Of a stretch of DNA of 64,000 nucleotides, positions 53,800 through 62,417 are shown in pieces. Every line of letters starts with the position of its first letter. Position 1 is the stretch's first letter. Origin of the DNA: Mesobacillus jeotgali (GTDB lineage: Bacteria > Bacillota > Bacilli > Bacillales > Cytobacillaceae). The notes below the pieces were generated by a model. That model did not search any database. It saw only the letters and a list, made by a program, of their open reading frames with translations, and was not told where the DNA came from. The translations under genes were made by a program, and so were the position numbers. The stretch spans positions 676,001 to 740,000 of the forward strand of contig NZ_CP109811.1 in assembly GCF_014856545.2 (NCBI RefSeq), in the 5' to 3' direction.

Positions 53800-54750
53800 A
53801 TGAAAAAGCGTTACTTGATTACATCTTTGATCATCCTTTCATTGCTTTCACTCTTTGTAGGAGTAAGCAGAATCACACCAATGGAACTGCTTGATTTTCA
53901 GTCGGAAGAAACAGAAATCTTCCTGATCAGCAGGGTACCGCGCTTGATTGCAATCCTCCTTGCCGGCGCAGGGATGAGCATAGCCGGACTGATCATGCAG
54001 CAGTTGAGCCGCAATAAGTTCGTGTCACCGACAACGGCGGGCACGCTCGATGCGACAAGATTGGGCATTCTCGTTTCGATGCTGTTTTTTGCAAACGCGT
54101 CCACGATTGAAAAAATGCTGATTGCGTTTGTGTTCGCACTGGCGGGAACATTCTTGTTCATGCAGATTCTTGACCGGATCAAGTTCAAGGACGCGATTTT
54201 CATTCCGCTTGTCGGGATGATGCTGGGTAATATCCTATCATCCATATCGACATTCTTTGCTTACAAAGCCGATGTTATCCAGAACATGTCCGCGTGGCTG
54301 CAGGGTGATTTTTCGATGGTCATGAAGGGGCGCTATGAGCTGCTGTACATAAGCATTCCGATCCTGGTGATTGCCTATCTTTTCGCCAATCGCTTTACGG
54401 TGGCGGGGATGGGAGAAGATTTTTCGAAGAACTTGGGGCTCGCCTACAAACGGGTCGTCAACATCGGATTGATCCTTGTCGCTCTGATTACGGCCACTGT
54501 CGTCCTGACGGTCGGAATGATTCCGTTCCTCGGGCTGATCATCCCGAATATCGTCTCAATTTTCAAAGGCGACCATCTGCAAAAAACATTGCCGCATACG
54601 GCTTTGCTGGGAGCGAATTTCCTCCTGGTAACGGACATCCTGGGACGCATGCTGATCTATCCTTACGAGATTTCGATCTCTCTGATGGTCGGCGTCATCG
54701 GCAGTGGAATTTTCTTGTACCTGTTGTTTAGGAGGAAGGCATATGCGTAA
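53800..54750 (+). CDS. yclN: Iron-siderophore ABC transporter permease (YclN/FpbN type)
   Basis: 316 residues, about nine helices, FecCD family. RVPRLIAILLAGAGMSIAGLIMQ is the family's first signature (here spanning residues ~46-68), LSRNKFVSPTTAG follows, and GMIPFLGLIIPNIV is the coupling-helix region. It forms one half of the membrane channel; in B. subtilis yclNOPQ imports petrobactin. The ATG at 53800 is 8 bases after TAGGAG; the ATG at 53794 is too close. First gene of the Fur-controlled operon; overlaps yclO by 8 bases. Confidence 0.93.
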   Translation: MKKRYLITSLIILSLLSLFVGVSRITPMELLDFQSEETEIFLISRVPRLIAILLAGAGMSIAGLIMQQLSRNKFVSPTTAGTLDATRLGILVSMLFFANASTIEKMLIAFVFALAGTFLFMQILDRIKFKDAIFIPLVGMMLGNILSSISTFFAYKADVIQNMSAWLQGDFSMVMKGRYELLYISIPILVIAYLFANRFTVAGMGEDFSKNLGLAYKRVVNIGLILVALITATVVLTVGMIPFLGLIIPNIVSIFKGDHLQKTLPHTALLGANFLLVTDILGRMLIYPYEISISLMVGVIGSGIFLYLLFRRKAYA

Positions 54751-55693
54751 CTCAGTAAAATTAACCCTCCTTGCTTTAATCGCAATTGGTGCGAGCATGC
54801 TGTATTTATTCCATGACCTGAATGGCAGCTTCGATTATGCCCTGCCCAAGCGGGCGATGAAGGTGGCTGCGATGGTGATTACCGGAGTGGCAATCGCTTA
54901 TTCAACCGTCGTTTTCCAGACGATCAGCCACAACCGCATCCTTACACCGAGTATTATCGGACTGGATTTGCTTTACATGCTGCTTCAGACCGTGCTGATT
55001 TTCTTCCTCGGTTCAGGCCATGTGACCGTCGTCAATAAACAGGTGAACTTCATTTTAACAGTGGCCATCATGGTTGTGTTCGCCTTGCTGCTTTACCGGC
55101 TTCTTTTTAAAAAGGGAAACCAGCCAATCTACTTTTTGCTGCTAGTGGGAATCATTGTCGGAACCTTCTTTTCAAGCATTACGACATTCCTGCAGGTGCT
55201 GATTGATCCGAATGAGTTTCAGGTGGTCCAGGACAGGATGTTTGCCAGCTTCAACAACATCAACACCGACCTGGTTTGGCTGGCGATCGGTCTGATAGTC
55301 TTGCTGATCATTTATGCCTGGAGGTTCACAACCTATCTCGATGTCCTGTCCCTCGGCAGGGAGAATGCGATCAACCTTGGAGTTTCCTATGATTCTATTG
55401 TAAAAAAAATGCTCGTGCTCGTTGCCGTATTCATTTCGATTTCCACCGCCCTTGTCGGACCGCTGACTTTTTTGGGCTTGATTGTTGCGAATCTATCCTA
55501 TCAAGCTTTCAAAACCTACAAGCACAGCGTCCTAATCAGCGGAGCAATTTTAATCAGCGTGATTTCCCTTGTTGGCGGCCAATGGGTCGTGGAAAGAGTC
55601 TTCACATTCTCCACCACGCTTAGTGTCATCATCAACTTCGTCGGTGGCGTGTATTTCATCTACTTACTGCTTAAGGAGAGTCGATCAACATGA
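54743..55693 (+). CDS. yclO: Iron-siderophore ABC transporter permease (YclO/FpbO type)
   Basis: 316 residues, FecCD family, the second permease. KRAMKVAAMVITGVAIAYST, the TISHNRILTPSIIGLD motif and GPLTFLGLIVANLS are typical. It starts inside the end of yclN (8-base overlap) with TAGGAGGAAGG upstream and overlaps the ATPase gene by four bases. It forms a heterodimer with the YclN-like permease. Confidence 0.93.
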   Translation: MRNSVKLTLLALIAIGASMLYLFHDLNGSFDYALPKRAMKVAAMVITGVAIAYSTVVFQTISHNRILTPSIIGLDLLYMLLQTVLIFFLGSGHVTVVNKQVNFILTVAIMVVFALLLYRLLFKKGNQPIYFLLLVGIIVGTFFSSITTFLQVLIDPNEFQVVQDRMFASFNNINTDLVWLAIGLIVLLIIYAWRFTTYLDVLSLGRENAINLGVSYDSIVKKMLVLVAVFISISTALVGPLTFLGLIVANLSYQAFKTYKHSVLISGAILISVISLVGGQWVVERVFTFSTTLSVIINFVGGVYFIYLLLKESRST

Positions 55694-56451
55694 TTACAGT
55701 TCGTTCACTGTCCAAATTTTACGGAAAAAAGAGTGTCGTTGAAGATGTGACTGTCAACATCCAGAGAGGCCAGATCACTTCTTTCATCGGACCGAATGGC
55801 GCCGGGAAATCGACGCTGCTCTCGATGGTTAGCCGGCTGCTTGATGCTGACTCTGGGGAAGTACTCATCGACCAGACTGATGTCCGGAAGATGAAGTCGA
55901 ATGAATTTTCCAAGGTCGTCTCGATTCTGAAACAGTCGAATTATATGAATGTCCGCCTGACGATCCGCGAGCTTGTATCGTTCGGAAGGTTCCCTTACTC
56001 AAAAGGGAGGCTGACGGAGGAGGATGAGAAGTTCGTCGACCAGGCGATTGAGTACATGCATCTGACCGAGATGCAGGACAGTTATCTCGACGAACTATCT
56101 GGCGGGCAAAAGCAGCGGGCGTTCATTGCGATGGTCATTGCCCAGGATACAGAATATATCCTGCTTGATGAACCACTGAACAACCTGGACATGAAGCATT
56201 CGGTCCAGATCATGAAAATCCTTCGCCAGCTTGTCGATGACCTTGGCAAAACCGTCGTCATCGTCCTGCATGACATCAACTTTGCCTCCGTCTATTCAGA
56301 CCGCATCGTCGCACTGAAGGATGGAAAGGTCGTCAAGGATGGCCCAACAAGGGAAATCATCCAGTCAGACGCACTAAAAGAAATCTACGATATGGACATT
56401 CCAATCCAGGAAATGAACAATTGCCGGATTTGTGTTTATTTTAATTCTTAG
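55690..56451 (+). CDS. yclP: Iron-siderophore ABC transporter ATPase (YclP/FpbP type)
   Basis: 253 residues. Walker A GPNGAGKST near residue 35, signature LDELSGGQKQRAF near 137, Walker B YILLDEPLNNLD near 157 and the switch His in LHDINFA near 191 are all intact. It energises siderophore import by the two permeases before it. Start overlaps the yclO stop (ATGA). The next gene, the binding protein, follows 18 bases later. Confidence 0.95.
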   Translation: MITVRSLSKFYGKKSVVEDVTVNIQRGQITSFIGPNGAGKSTLLSMVSRLLDADSGEVLIDQTDVRKMKSNEFSKVVSILKQSNYMNVRLTIRELVSFGRFPYSKGRLTEEDEKFVDQAIEYMHLTEMQDSYLDELSGGQKQRAFIAMVIAQDTEYILLDEPLNNLDMKHSVQIMKILRQLVDDLGKTVVIVLHDINFASVYSDRIVALKDGKVVKDGPTREIIQSDALKEIYDMDIPIQEMNNCRICVYFNS

Positions 56452-56469
56452 TAAAAGGGGAATTTAACT

Positions 56470-57414
56470 ATGAAAAAACTTAGTTTATTAGCACTTGTTT
56501 TAGCGATGGTGCTTGCATTGGCAGCATGTGGTTCTGATGAAAAAGCAGAAACGACAGCAGCAGCAGGAAAAGGCGAAGCGAAGGAAATGACCATCAAGCA
56601 TGAGTACGGAGAAGCAACTGTTAAAAAGAGTCCTGAAAAAGTTGTCGTGTTTGACTTTGGTGTACTGGATACCCTTGATGAGCTAGGTGTAGAGGTTACA
56701 GGCGTACCGCAGGCAATCGTTCCTAAATACCTGGAAAAATACGCGGGCAAGGAATACACAAATGTCGGCAGCTTGAAAGAACCTGATTTTGAAGCTATCC
56801 ACGCAATGAAGCCAGACGTCATCTTTATTTCCGCAAGACAGGCTGAACTGTACGACCAGTTTGCAGAAATCGCTCCTACCGTTTTTGTTGGCATGGACTA
56901 TACAAAGTACATGGAATCCTTTGAAAAGAACATGAAGCTGATCGGTGAGATTTTTGAAAAAGAAGAGGTCGTGACGGAAAAACTGGCGGAAGTCAATAAG
57001 AGTATAGATGAAATCAATAAAGAAGCTTCCGCAGCAGATGAGAAAGCATTGCTTGTGCTGGCGAATGAAGGCAAGGTCAGTGCTTATGGTGCCGGATCTC
57101 GTTACGGTTTCCTCCACGATGTATTCGGATTCAAGGCGGCAGATGAAAATATCGAAGCCTCCACTCACGGCCAGAGCATCACTTTTGAATATATCCTTGA
57201 GAAGAACCCTGGAATCCTGTTCGTCATTGACCGTACCGCAGCTGTAGGTGGCGAAGTCGGCGCGAAGGAAACAATTGAAAATGAACTTGTGAAAAAGACT
57301 GACGCCTTCAAAAACGGCAAGATCATTTACCTTGACGGTACGAACTGGTACTTGAGCGGCGGCGGCTTGCAGTCCATGCAATCAATGATCGAAGAAGTGA
57401 GGTCTGCACTATAA
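56470..57414 (+). CDS. yclQ: Siderophore-binding lipoprotein (YclQ/FpbQ type)
   Basis: 314 residues with a lipoprotein signal (lipobox LAAC, lipid-carrying Cys 20) and the class III binding-protein fold: EYGEATVKKSPEKVVVFDFG, PDVIFISARQ, and LVLANEGKVSAYGAGSRYGFLH. It captures the ferric siderophore outside the membrane and passes it to the permeases. The YclQ family binds petrobactin and precursors in B. subtilis. AAAAGGGG precedes the ATG. The stop overlaps the start of the next gene by one base. Confidence 0.94.
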   Translation: MKKLSLLALVLAMVLALAACGSDEKAETTAAAGKGEAKEMTIKHEYGEATVKKSPEKVVVFDFGVLDTLDELGVEVTGVPQAIVPKYLEKYAGKEYTNVGSLKEPDFEAIHAMKPDVIFISARQAELYDQFAEIAPTVFVGMDYTKYMESFEKNMKLIGEIFEKEEVVTEKLAEVNKSIDEINKEASAADEKALLVLANEGKVSAYGAGSRYGFLHDVFGFKAADENIEASTHGQSITFEYILEKNPGILFVIDRTAAVGGEVGAKETIENELVKKTDAFKNGKIIYLDGTNWYLSGGGLQSMQSMIEEVRSAL

Positions 57415-57716
57415 TGTTTTATCAAATTAAGAGAATCCTCGTGAAAGAAGGACATTCTGGTCAGGTTGTCGAGCGCTTTTCGAAGAAGGGCATGCTGATC
57501 GAACAGCAGCCAGGCTTCCTTGATAAACAGGTTCTCGTAAAAAAGAGCCGCAGAGGCGACGAAGAAGTCATGATCATGATAAGCTGGCAATCCGAACAAG
57601 ACTGGAAGAACTGGGAGAAGCATCCCGATCATATCGCCGGTCACAAAGCCAAAATCGGCCAGCCAAAACCTGATTATATCCTTGAAACCTCCCAAGATAT
57701 CTATGATGTGATTTAA
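57414..57716 (+). CDS. Antibiotic-biosynthesis-monooxygenase-fold protein, HmoA/IsdG-like
   Basis: 100 residues, a single ABM ferredoxin-like fold, with MFYQIKRILVKEGHSGQVVERF and the core VMIMISWQSEQDWKNWEKH..HIAGHKAK. The Trp-rich middle and the His in HIAGH are like the heme monooxygenases HmoA/HmoB of B. subtilis and IsdG; the Asn near residue 7 of IsdG is not seen. It may release iron from heme, or act on the siderophore. The one-base overlap with yclQ puts it in the Fur operon. A terminator follows. Confidence 0.78.
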   Translation: MFYQIKRILVKEGHSGQVVERFSKKGMLIEQQPGFLDKQVLVKKSRRGDEEVMIMISWQSEQDWKNWEKHPDHIAGHKAKIGQPKPDYILETSQDIYDVI

Positions 57717-57720
57717 ACGG

Positions 57721-57748
57721 AAAGAGACTCAGCAATGGGTCTCTTTTT
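57721..57748 (+). terminator. Terminator of the siderophore operon
   Basis: AAAGAGACTC / GGGTCTCTTT stem followed by TTC, just after the last stop. Confidence 0.75.
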
Positions 57749-57780
57749 CAAATGGAAAAAAAGAGCGATATTTTCCAATT

Positions 57781-57927
57781 CGCTATAAAAAAGGAAAAGT
57801 CGCTATAAAAAAGAGATATTCGCTATAAAATCGAAAAAATCGCTATAAAAATGAATTTTCCGCTATAAAAACAAAAAACTCGCTATAAAAAAAGTTTTCC
57901 GCTACAAAAAGATAAAAATATCGCTAT
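57781..57927. repeat. Tandem array with a 20-bp period (CGCTATAAAA units)
   Basis: CGCTATAAAA begins at 57781, 57801, 57821, 57841, 57861 and 57881, exact 20-bp steps, with weaker copies at 57900 and 57922. The 10 bases between copies are AT-rich and vary. There is no open frame. The 300 bp from 57930 to 58220 that follows is AT-rich without a clear feature. Confidence 0.85.
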
Positions 57928-58220
57928 TACTGCTAGTAAATAGGTCATTTTTTAGTTAACTTACCTTATCGTTATTAAATGCTGTGGTTTCACCGCTAAA
58001 TAATTAAATTGTGATTTTATCGAAAAAAATGACGATTTCACTGTTGGAGGCGCAAAAAGTACCGTTTACAACTCCCTTCTTTGAGGAAAACGCATAAAAA
58101 GCATTCACCTTTTAAAAAAAGAGAACGTTTTCACAAGTAAGGTGTTGTTTTTGTACCTAATTCGTCACTGACTGGTTATGAATAGTTTTGGCAACGTGAT
58201 ATTCTAAATTGTATAGATTT

Positions 58221-58352
58221 TCACAAACACAAACACAACCGTAAACACAAACATAAACACAAACACAAACACAATCACAATCACAATCACAATCACAATC
58301 ACAATCACAATCACAATCACAATCACAATCACAAACACAAACACAATCACAA
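58221..58352. repeat. Hexanucleotide microsatellite (CACAAT/CACAAA)
   Basis: About 22 tandem six-base units, CACAAA on both sides and ten or so perfect CACAAT copies in the middle (58272-58331). The array ends 15-30 bases before the ribosome binding site of the next gene. Long hexamer tracts change length by slippage; here they lie in the promoter/leader, so they could tune expression. Confidence 0.9.
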
Positions 58353-58382
58353 TCATTATCGCAATCATTGGAGGAATCATCT

Positions 58383-59981
58383 GTGGACGGCATAATAGGT
58401 TTGCTTGAGGAACCGTTAATTTTATTATTCGTCATCTTATTTCTTGGCTCGGCACTGGGGGAAATCAAAATACGGGGGCTTAGCCTTGGAACATCCGGTG
58501 TCTTGCTGGCGGCTATGGTGTTCGGTCATTTTGGCTACCAGGTGTCCCCGGTCATCCAGCAGCTGGGACTTGGATTATTTATTGTGGCAGTTGGCTTATC
58601 CGCTGGGCCGCGTTTTTTCCGGATGATGAAAACGAGCGGTGCAGTATTTGGAATCATAAGCCTGTTGATTGTTCTCGTCGCTTCCATCACAACCATTGTT
58701 GTGGCCAAGCTGTTCAATCTCTCTCCGGCGTTAAGTATTGGAATCATGACCGGAGCGCTTACGAGTACACCAGGACTTGCGGCAGCCCTCCAGGCAACCG
58801 GCGACCCGCTTGCGTCTGTCGGTTACGGGATTGCCTATCCTTTCGGCGTCCTCGCGGTAGTGCTATTCGTACAGCTTTTGCCGCGTGTGCTCAAGGTGGA
58901 TTTAGCAGAGGATTTAAAAAAGAAATCTGGTCCCGTACGGAATGATGATTCACCTGAAGTCATCACCATTGAGGTGACTGATCCCGCAATCAATAAAAGA
59001 ACCTTAAAAGAACTCGAGTTCAATCGATATAATACGGTCGTGATCAGCCGCGTCATCCGTGGGGACAGGAATATCATTGCCCTTAATGATACAGTTATCC
59101 TCGTAGGGGACAGGCTTGTTGCGGTCGGTCTCCGAAATGATTTGACGAAGCTTTGCGAAGACATTGGCAGGGAGGTCGAGACGAATGTCAAGAACCACGA
59201 CAATGTTGAGCTTCGCAAGGTAACCGTCGATTCGCTTGAGTTAATCGGGAAGACGATCAGAGAGCTTGATTTAAGGCGGACATATGGTGTCACGGTTACG
59301 AGGATTGAACGAGGCGGGTTTGAATTCAACCAGAACTCGAAATGGCGGCTGGAGCGCGGCGATGTCCTGACACTTGTCAGCAGTGAAGACCGATTGGATG
59401 ACGTGGAAAAATTGTTCAACAGAAAGAAGCTGACAGTTACCAATATCCATATCCTTTCGCTCAGCCTGGTTTTGCTGCTGGGAGTGTTGGCCGGCATGAT
59501 TCCGTTCCATTTTCCGAAACTTGGCACGATTACATTTGGCGTCGCCGGCGGTCCGTTGTTCATCGCCTTGATCATCGGCCACTTCGGGAAGCTCGGCCCC
59601 ATCCATGCGCGCTATTATCAGCCGTCGAACCAGGTCATTCGCGATATTGGACTCGTCTTATTCCTGGCTGGGGCTGGCACTACAGCCGGTGAAGGAATCG
59701 TTAAGGTCATCCAGCAGGAGGGCTTCAACCTTGTCATCGGCGGTGCGATCATTACAATCCTGCCAGTCGTAGCAGGCTTTTTCATCGCAAGAAAGCTTTT
59801 CCGATTGAGCATCATTCACTCATTAGGAGCATTGTGCGGCGGAATGACAAGTACACCTGGACTCGGGGCCACCAACCAGTTGATGGATTCCGAGGATCCG
59901 GCGATCGCCTACGCTGCCGCCTATCCATTTGCGCTCATATCGGTTGCGGTGGCATCACAGATCCTGGTTTTCTTTTTATAA
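58383..59981 (+). CDS. Aspartate:alanine exchanger-type transporter with two RCK_C domains
   Basis: 532 residues of the AspT/YidE/YbjL (AAEx) family: helices at the front (EEPLILLFVILFLGSALGEI...), the repeat motif TGALTSTPGLAAAL, two TrkA-C (RCK_C) domains (~residues 200-350: VITIEVTDPAINKRTLKEL and LRKVTVDSLELIGKTIREL), and a second membrane half with GGMTSTPGLGATNQL. The two STPGL motifs are the family's inverted repeats. It may exchange dicarboxylates or amino acids. Best start is GTG 58383, 8 bases after GGAGG; a TTG at 58368 overlaps that site. Microsatellite upstream. Confidence 0.9.
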   Translation: MDGIIGLLEEPLILLFVILFLGSALGEIKIRGLSLGTSGVLLAAMVFGHFGYQVSPVIQQLGLGLFIVAVGLSAGPRFFRMMKTSGAVFGIISLLIVLVASITTIVVAKLFNLSPALSIGIMTGALTSTPGLAAALQATGDPLASVGYGIAYPFGVLAVVLFVQLLPRVLKVDLAEDLKKKSGPVRNDDSPEVITIEVTDPAINKRTLKELEFNRYNTVVISRVIRGDRNIIALNDTVILVGDRLVAVGLRNDLTKLCEDIGREVETNVKNHDNVELRKVTVDSLELIGKTIRELDLRRTYGVTVTRIERGGFEFNQNSKWRLERGDVLTLVSSEDRLDDVEKLFNRKKLTVTNIHILSLSLVLLLGVLAGMIPFHFPKLGTITFGVAGGPLFIALIIGHFGKLGPIHARYYQPSNQVIRDIGLVLFLAGAGTTAGEGIVKVIQQEGFNLVIGGAIITILPVVAGFFIARKLFRLSIIHSLGALCGGMTSTPGLGATNQLMDSEDPAIAYAAAYPFALISVAVASQILVFFL

Positions 59982-60013
59982 GGCTGTATTCGCATTGCAG
60001 CAAAGTTTACGAA

Positions 60014-60046
60014 AAAAGACACGGACAAGATATCCGTGTCTTTCTT
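60014..60046. terminator. Bidirectional terminator between exchanger and Lrp genes
   Basis: AAAGACACGGA / TCCGTGTCTTT stem with a short loop, A run on the left and TTCTTCTT on the right. Confidence 0.8.
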
Positions 60047-60052
60047 CTTCTG

Positions 60053-60502
60053 TCACAACTTCAACCCGGTCCTGCTCTTGAATCTCCTGAGTAAAATATG
60101 GCTTTCCACCCTGGTGATTCCTTCCAAACTGTAGAGTTCTTCATTGATGAAATTTTCCAATCTTATAAAATCCTCTACCAGGACATGCATATGCAGTGTG
60201 CTTGGACCAGTCATCTGGTAACAGCTTGCTACACTTGGATTATTTGCTAGTGTCTCCGCAACCCTTACAAGGGATGAAGGCTCACAATCCACTTCGAAGA
60301 ATGCGGAAACAGATTTCCCCACTTTTTCCGAATTGATGACAACAGAGAACTTTTCGATCACACCATCTTCGATTAATTGATTGACTCTTTCCCGGATTGA
60401 TACCCTTGATAAATTCAACTGTTTGCCAATATCGACATAAGACATCCTGCCGTTTTCGGATAATAGTTGAAGGATCAGGCGGTCAGTTTCATCGATTACC
60501 AT
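60053..60502 (-). CDS. Lrp/AsnC-family transcriptional regulator
   Basis: 149 residues: N-terminal HTH (DETDRLILQLLSENGRMSYVDIG, then LSRVSIRERVNQL) and a C-terminal RAM ligand domain (AFFEVDCEPSSLVRVAETL). It is of normal length. Such proteins form octamers and sense amino acids. Bacillus LrpA/LrpB/LrpC/AzlB belong here. It is divergent from the oligopeptide ABC operon, so it may control that operon or itself. AGAGTGGTG precedes the ATG. Confidence 0.94.
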   Translation of the reverse strand: MVIDETDRLILQLLSENGRMSYVDIGKQLNLSRVSIRERVNQLIEDGVIEKFSVVINSEKVGKSVSAFFEVDCEPSSLVRVAETLANNPSVASCYQMTGPSTLHMHVLVEDFIRLENFINEELYSLEGITRVESHILLRRFKSRTGLKL

Positions 60503-60781
60503 TTAAACACCACTCTTTTGAAAACGTTTGTATTTGTATCTTAGCTTACAATTGATAACATTTTCAACGAAAATTGGAAAAACTGAACAGAAAATTATAC
60601 CAATAAAAATATTTTAATATTTTCTGAATATTATATAGATTTTTGAATTTAATATAATATAATAATACGAAATTCGAAATGATATTAAATTCAGTGAAAC
60701 GCTTTCATAAAGTAGCCTGATGTTACTTTTAGACTACTTATGTTAGGGAAGCGGTTTTACGGAAGAGGGGGAGAAGCAAAA
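60503..60781. other. Divergent promoter region of lrp and the oligopeptide operon
   Basis: 279 bp, strongly AT-rich. It holds a CodY-like box (60618-60632), TATAAT-rich stretches near 60655-60665 that may be the plus-strand -10, and TGAAACGCTTTCA at 60695, which is one base short of a cre. A TGAAAACGTTTGTA near 60520 is a weak cre relative on the lrp side. Confidence 0.5.
60618..60632 (+). promoter_or_regulatory. CodY-like box upstream of the oligopeptide operon
   Basis: TATTTTCTGAATATT matches the CodY consensus AATTTTCWGAAAATT at 13 of 15 bases. CodY represses many peptide transporters in amino-acid-rich conditions, so the place fits. The region is AT-rich, so a chance match is possible. 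Confidence 0.5.
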
Positions 60782-62341
60782 GTGAGTAAAAAAGGAAAAG
60801 TATTTGCAGCAGTATTTATGAGTTTATTATTGCTATTGGCAGGATGTAACAATAGTAATTCTTCCGGTTCGGAAGGAGAGAAATCGGCAACGGCCAGCGC
60901 TCCTGCGAAAACGGACAACACTGAATTGGTGGTCGGGCTGGATGATGATCCGCCGCAGCTGGATCCTCATTTCTCAACAGCAGCGGTTGACCGACAAGTA
61001 TTCCACAGTATCTATGACAAGCTGGTTGATGTGGATGAAGAGCTTAACTTCGTTCCGATGCTGGCGGAAAAATGGGATATTTCAGAAGATGGAAAAACAT
61101 ATACCTTCACTTTACAAAAGGGAGTTAAATTCCATGATGGAACTCCGTTTAATGCAGAAGCAGTTAAATTCAACTTTGAGCGCATGATGGATCCTAATGC
61201 AGGTTCACCTCGTGCATCTGAATTATCGTCCATTGAAAAAATTGAAGTAGTTGATGAAACAACATTGAAGGTTGTGCTTTCAGAACCGTACAGCCCATTC
61301 CTGGCAGCATTGTCTGACCGTGCCGGCATGATGGTTTCTCCAAAAGCTGTACAAGAAAAAGGCAAGGATTTTGCCAACTCACCTGTTGGTACGGGTCCTT
61401 TCAAATTTGTATCACGAGTGAAGCAAGACAAAATCGAAGTTGAAAAAAATGCTGAGTATTGGAACGGGGCACCAAAGTTTGAAAAAATCGTCTATCGTCC
61501 ATATTCAGATGAAAATGTCAGGCTGACAAACCTTACATCAGGCGATGTTGACATTATCAGCAAAGTTCCGCCAAAAGATGTTGAGAAGTTAAAAAATGAT
61601 TCAAACCTTACATTATCTGAGACAAGCGCTCTTGGCTTCCAGGGTCTATATTTGAATCACAAGAGTGAGCCATTCAATAACAAAGCGCTTCGCCAGGCAT
61701 TGGATTTGGTCATTGACCGTGAAGCAATCATCAAGGTTGCGCTTCGTGACACTGGTGTACAGGCTGCAGGAGCTATTCCTCCTGGGACTTGGGCATATGA
61801 CGATTCTATTAAACCAACAAAGAAAGATGTAGAAAAAGCTAAGAAAATCATGGCTGAGGCAGGGTATCCTGATGGATTTGAATTTACGTTACAGCTTTCT
61901 CCTAAGCCAGTGGAAGAGCAAATCTCGCAAATGATCCAATCAATGGCTGCAGAAGCCGGCATTAAGGTTAAGCTTGAAATCGTCGAATTCGGAACGATGC
62001 TTGATAACATGGATAACTATAAGTTTGATGCAGTCCGATTAGGCTGGAGCGGAAGAACTGATCCAGATGGAAACATCTACGCCCTATTCCATACGGACGG
62101 CTCAATCAACTACGGTTATTCAAACCCGAAAATGGACGAGCTGCTGGAACAGGCACGAGTTGAAGTCGACCAAAAAGAACGAAAGAAAATTTACAGCGAA
62201 GCAACTGAACTAGGACAGGAAGAAGTACCGTTCATTTTCATCTACCACGAGAAGGATTACAAAGCATTTAAAAACAACTTACAGGGCTATAAACACATCT
62301 CGGATCAAATGATGCGCTTCCACGACGTTTCATTTAAATAA
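60782..62341 (+). CDS. Peptide/glutathione ABC transporter substrate-binding lipoprotein
   Basis: 519 residues from the GTG at 60782 (GGGGGAG 8 bases upstream). Lipoprotein signal with lipobox LAGC (Cys 22), then the SBP_bac_5 (class II) fold: GLDDDPPQLDPHFSTAA, LAEKWDISEDGKTYTFTL, GVKFHDGTPFNAEAVKF, and NNKALRQALDLVIDREAI near the middle. It binds dipeptides, oligopeptides or glutathione outside the cell. A hairpin after the stop precedes the permease genes. It starts an operon with two permeases. A longer frame from 60740 adds 14 unsupported residues. Confidence 0.95.
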   Translation: MSKKGKVFAAVFMSLLLLLAGCNNSNSSGSEGEKSATASAPAKTDNTELVVGLDDDPPQLDPHFSTAAVDRQVFHSIYDKLVDVDEELNFVPMLAEKWDISEDGKTYTFTLQKGVKFHDGTPFNAEAVKFNFERMMDPNAGSPRASELSSIEKIEVVDETTLKVVLSEPYSPFLAALSDRAGMMVSPKAVQEKGKDFANSPVGTGPFKFVSRVKQDKIEVEKNAEYWNGAPKFEKIVYRPYSDENVRLTNLTSGDVDIISKVPPKDVEKLKNDSNLTLSETSALGFQGLYLNHKSEPFNNKALRQALDLVIDREAIIKVALRDTGVQAAGAIPPGTWAYDDSIKPTKKDVEKAKKIMAEAGYPDGFEFTLQLSPKPVEEQISQMIQSMAAEAGIKVKLEIVEFGTMLDNMDNYKFDAVRLGWSGRTDPDGNIYALFHTDGSINYGYSNPKMDELLEQARVEVDQKERKKIYSEATELGQEEVPFIFIYHEKDYKAFKNNLQGYKHISDQMMRFHDVSFK

Positions 62342-62356
62342 GCATTCAACTTGATT

Positions 62357-62383
62357 CGGCTTGGAGATCCATTCTCCAAGCCG
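62357..62383 (+). terminator. Hairpin between the binding-protein and permease genes
   Basis: CGGCTTGGAGA / TCTCCAAGCCG is a perfect 11-bp stem across a 5-base loop, followed by ATGTATTTT. It is a weak terminator or a 3' stabiliser; such hairpins after the first gene are common in ABC operons and raise the ratio of binding protein to permease. Confidence 0.6.
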
Positions 62384-62417
62384 ATGTATTTTAAGCTTGG
62401 GAAAGGGAGGGAGCAGT

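Noticed and set aside
57781..57927. CRISPR-like array of 10-bp repeats and 10-bp spacers
   Set aside because: Repeats and spacers are far too short for any CRISPR type, and the fillers are simple AT-rich DNA.
58157..58468. Minus-strand frame encoding a Cys-Asp/Cys-Val repeat protein
   Set aside because: It is only the translation of the CACAAT/CACAAA microsatellite and runs into the exchanger gene; there is no ribosome site and the composition is an artefact.
60695..60707. cre site before the oligopeptide operon
   Set aside because: TGAAACGCTTTCA is one base shorter than the 14-bp consensus, so the arms do not line up around CG.
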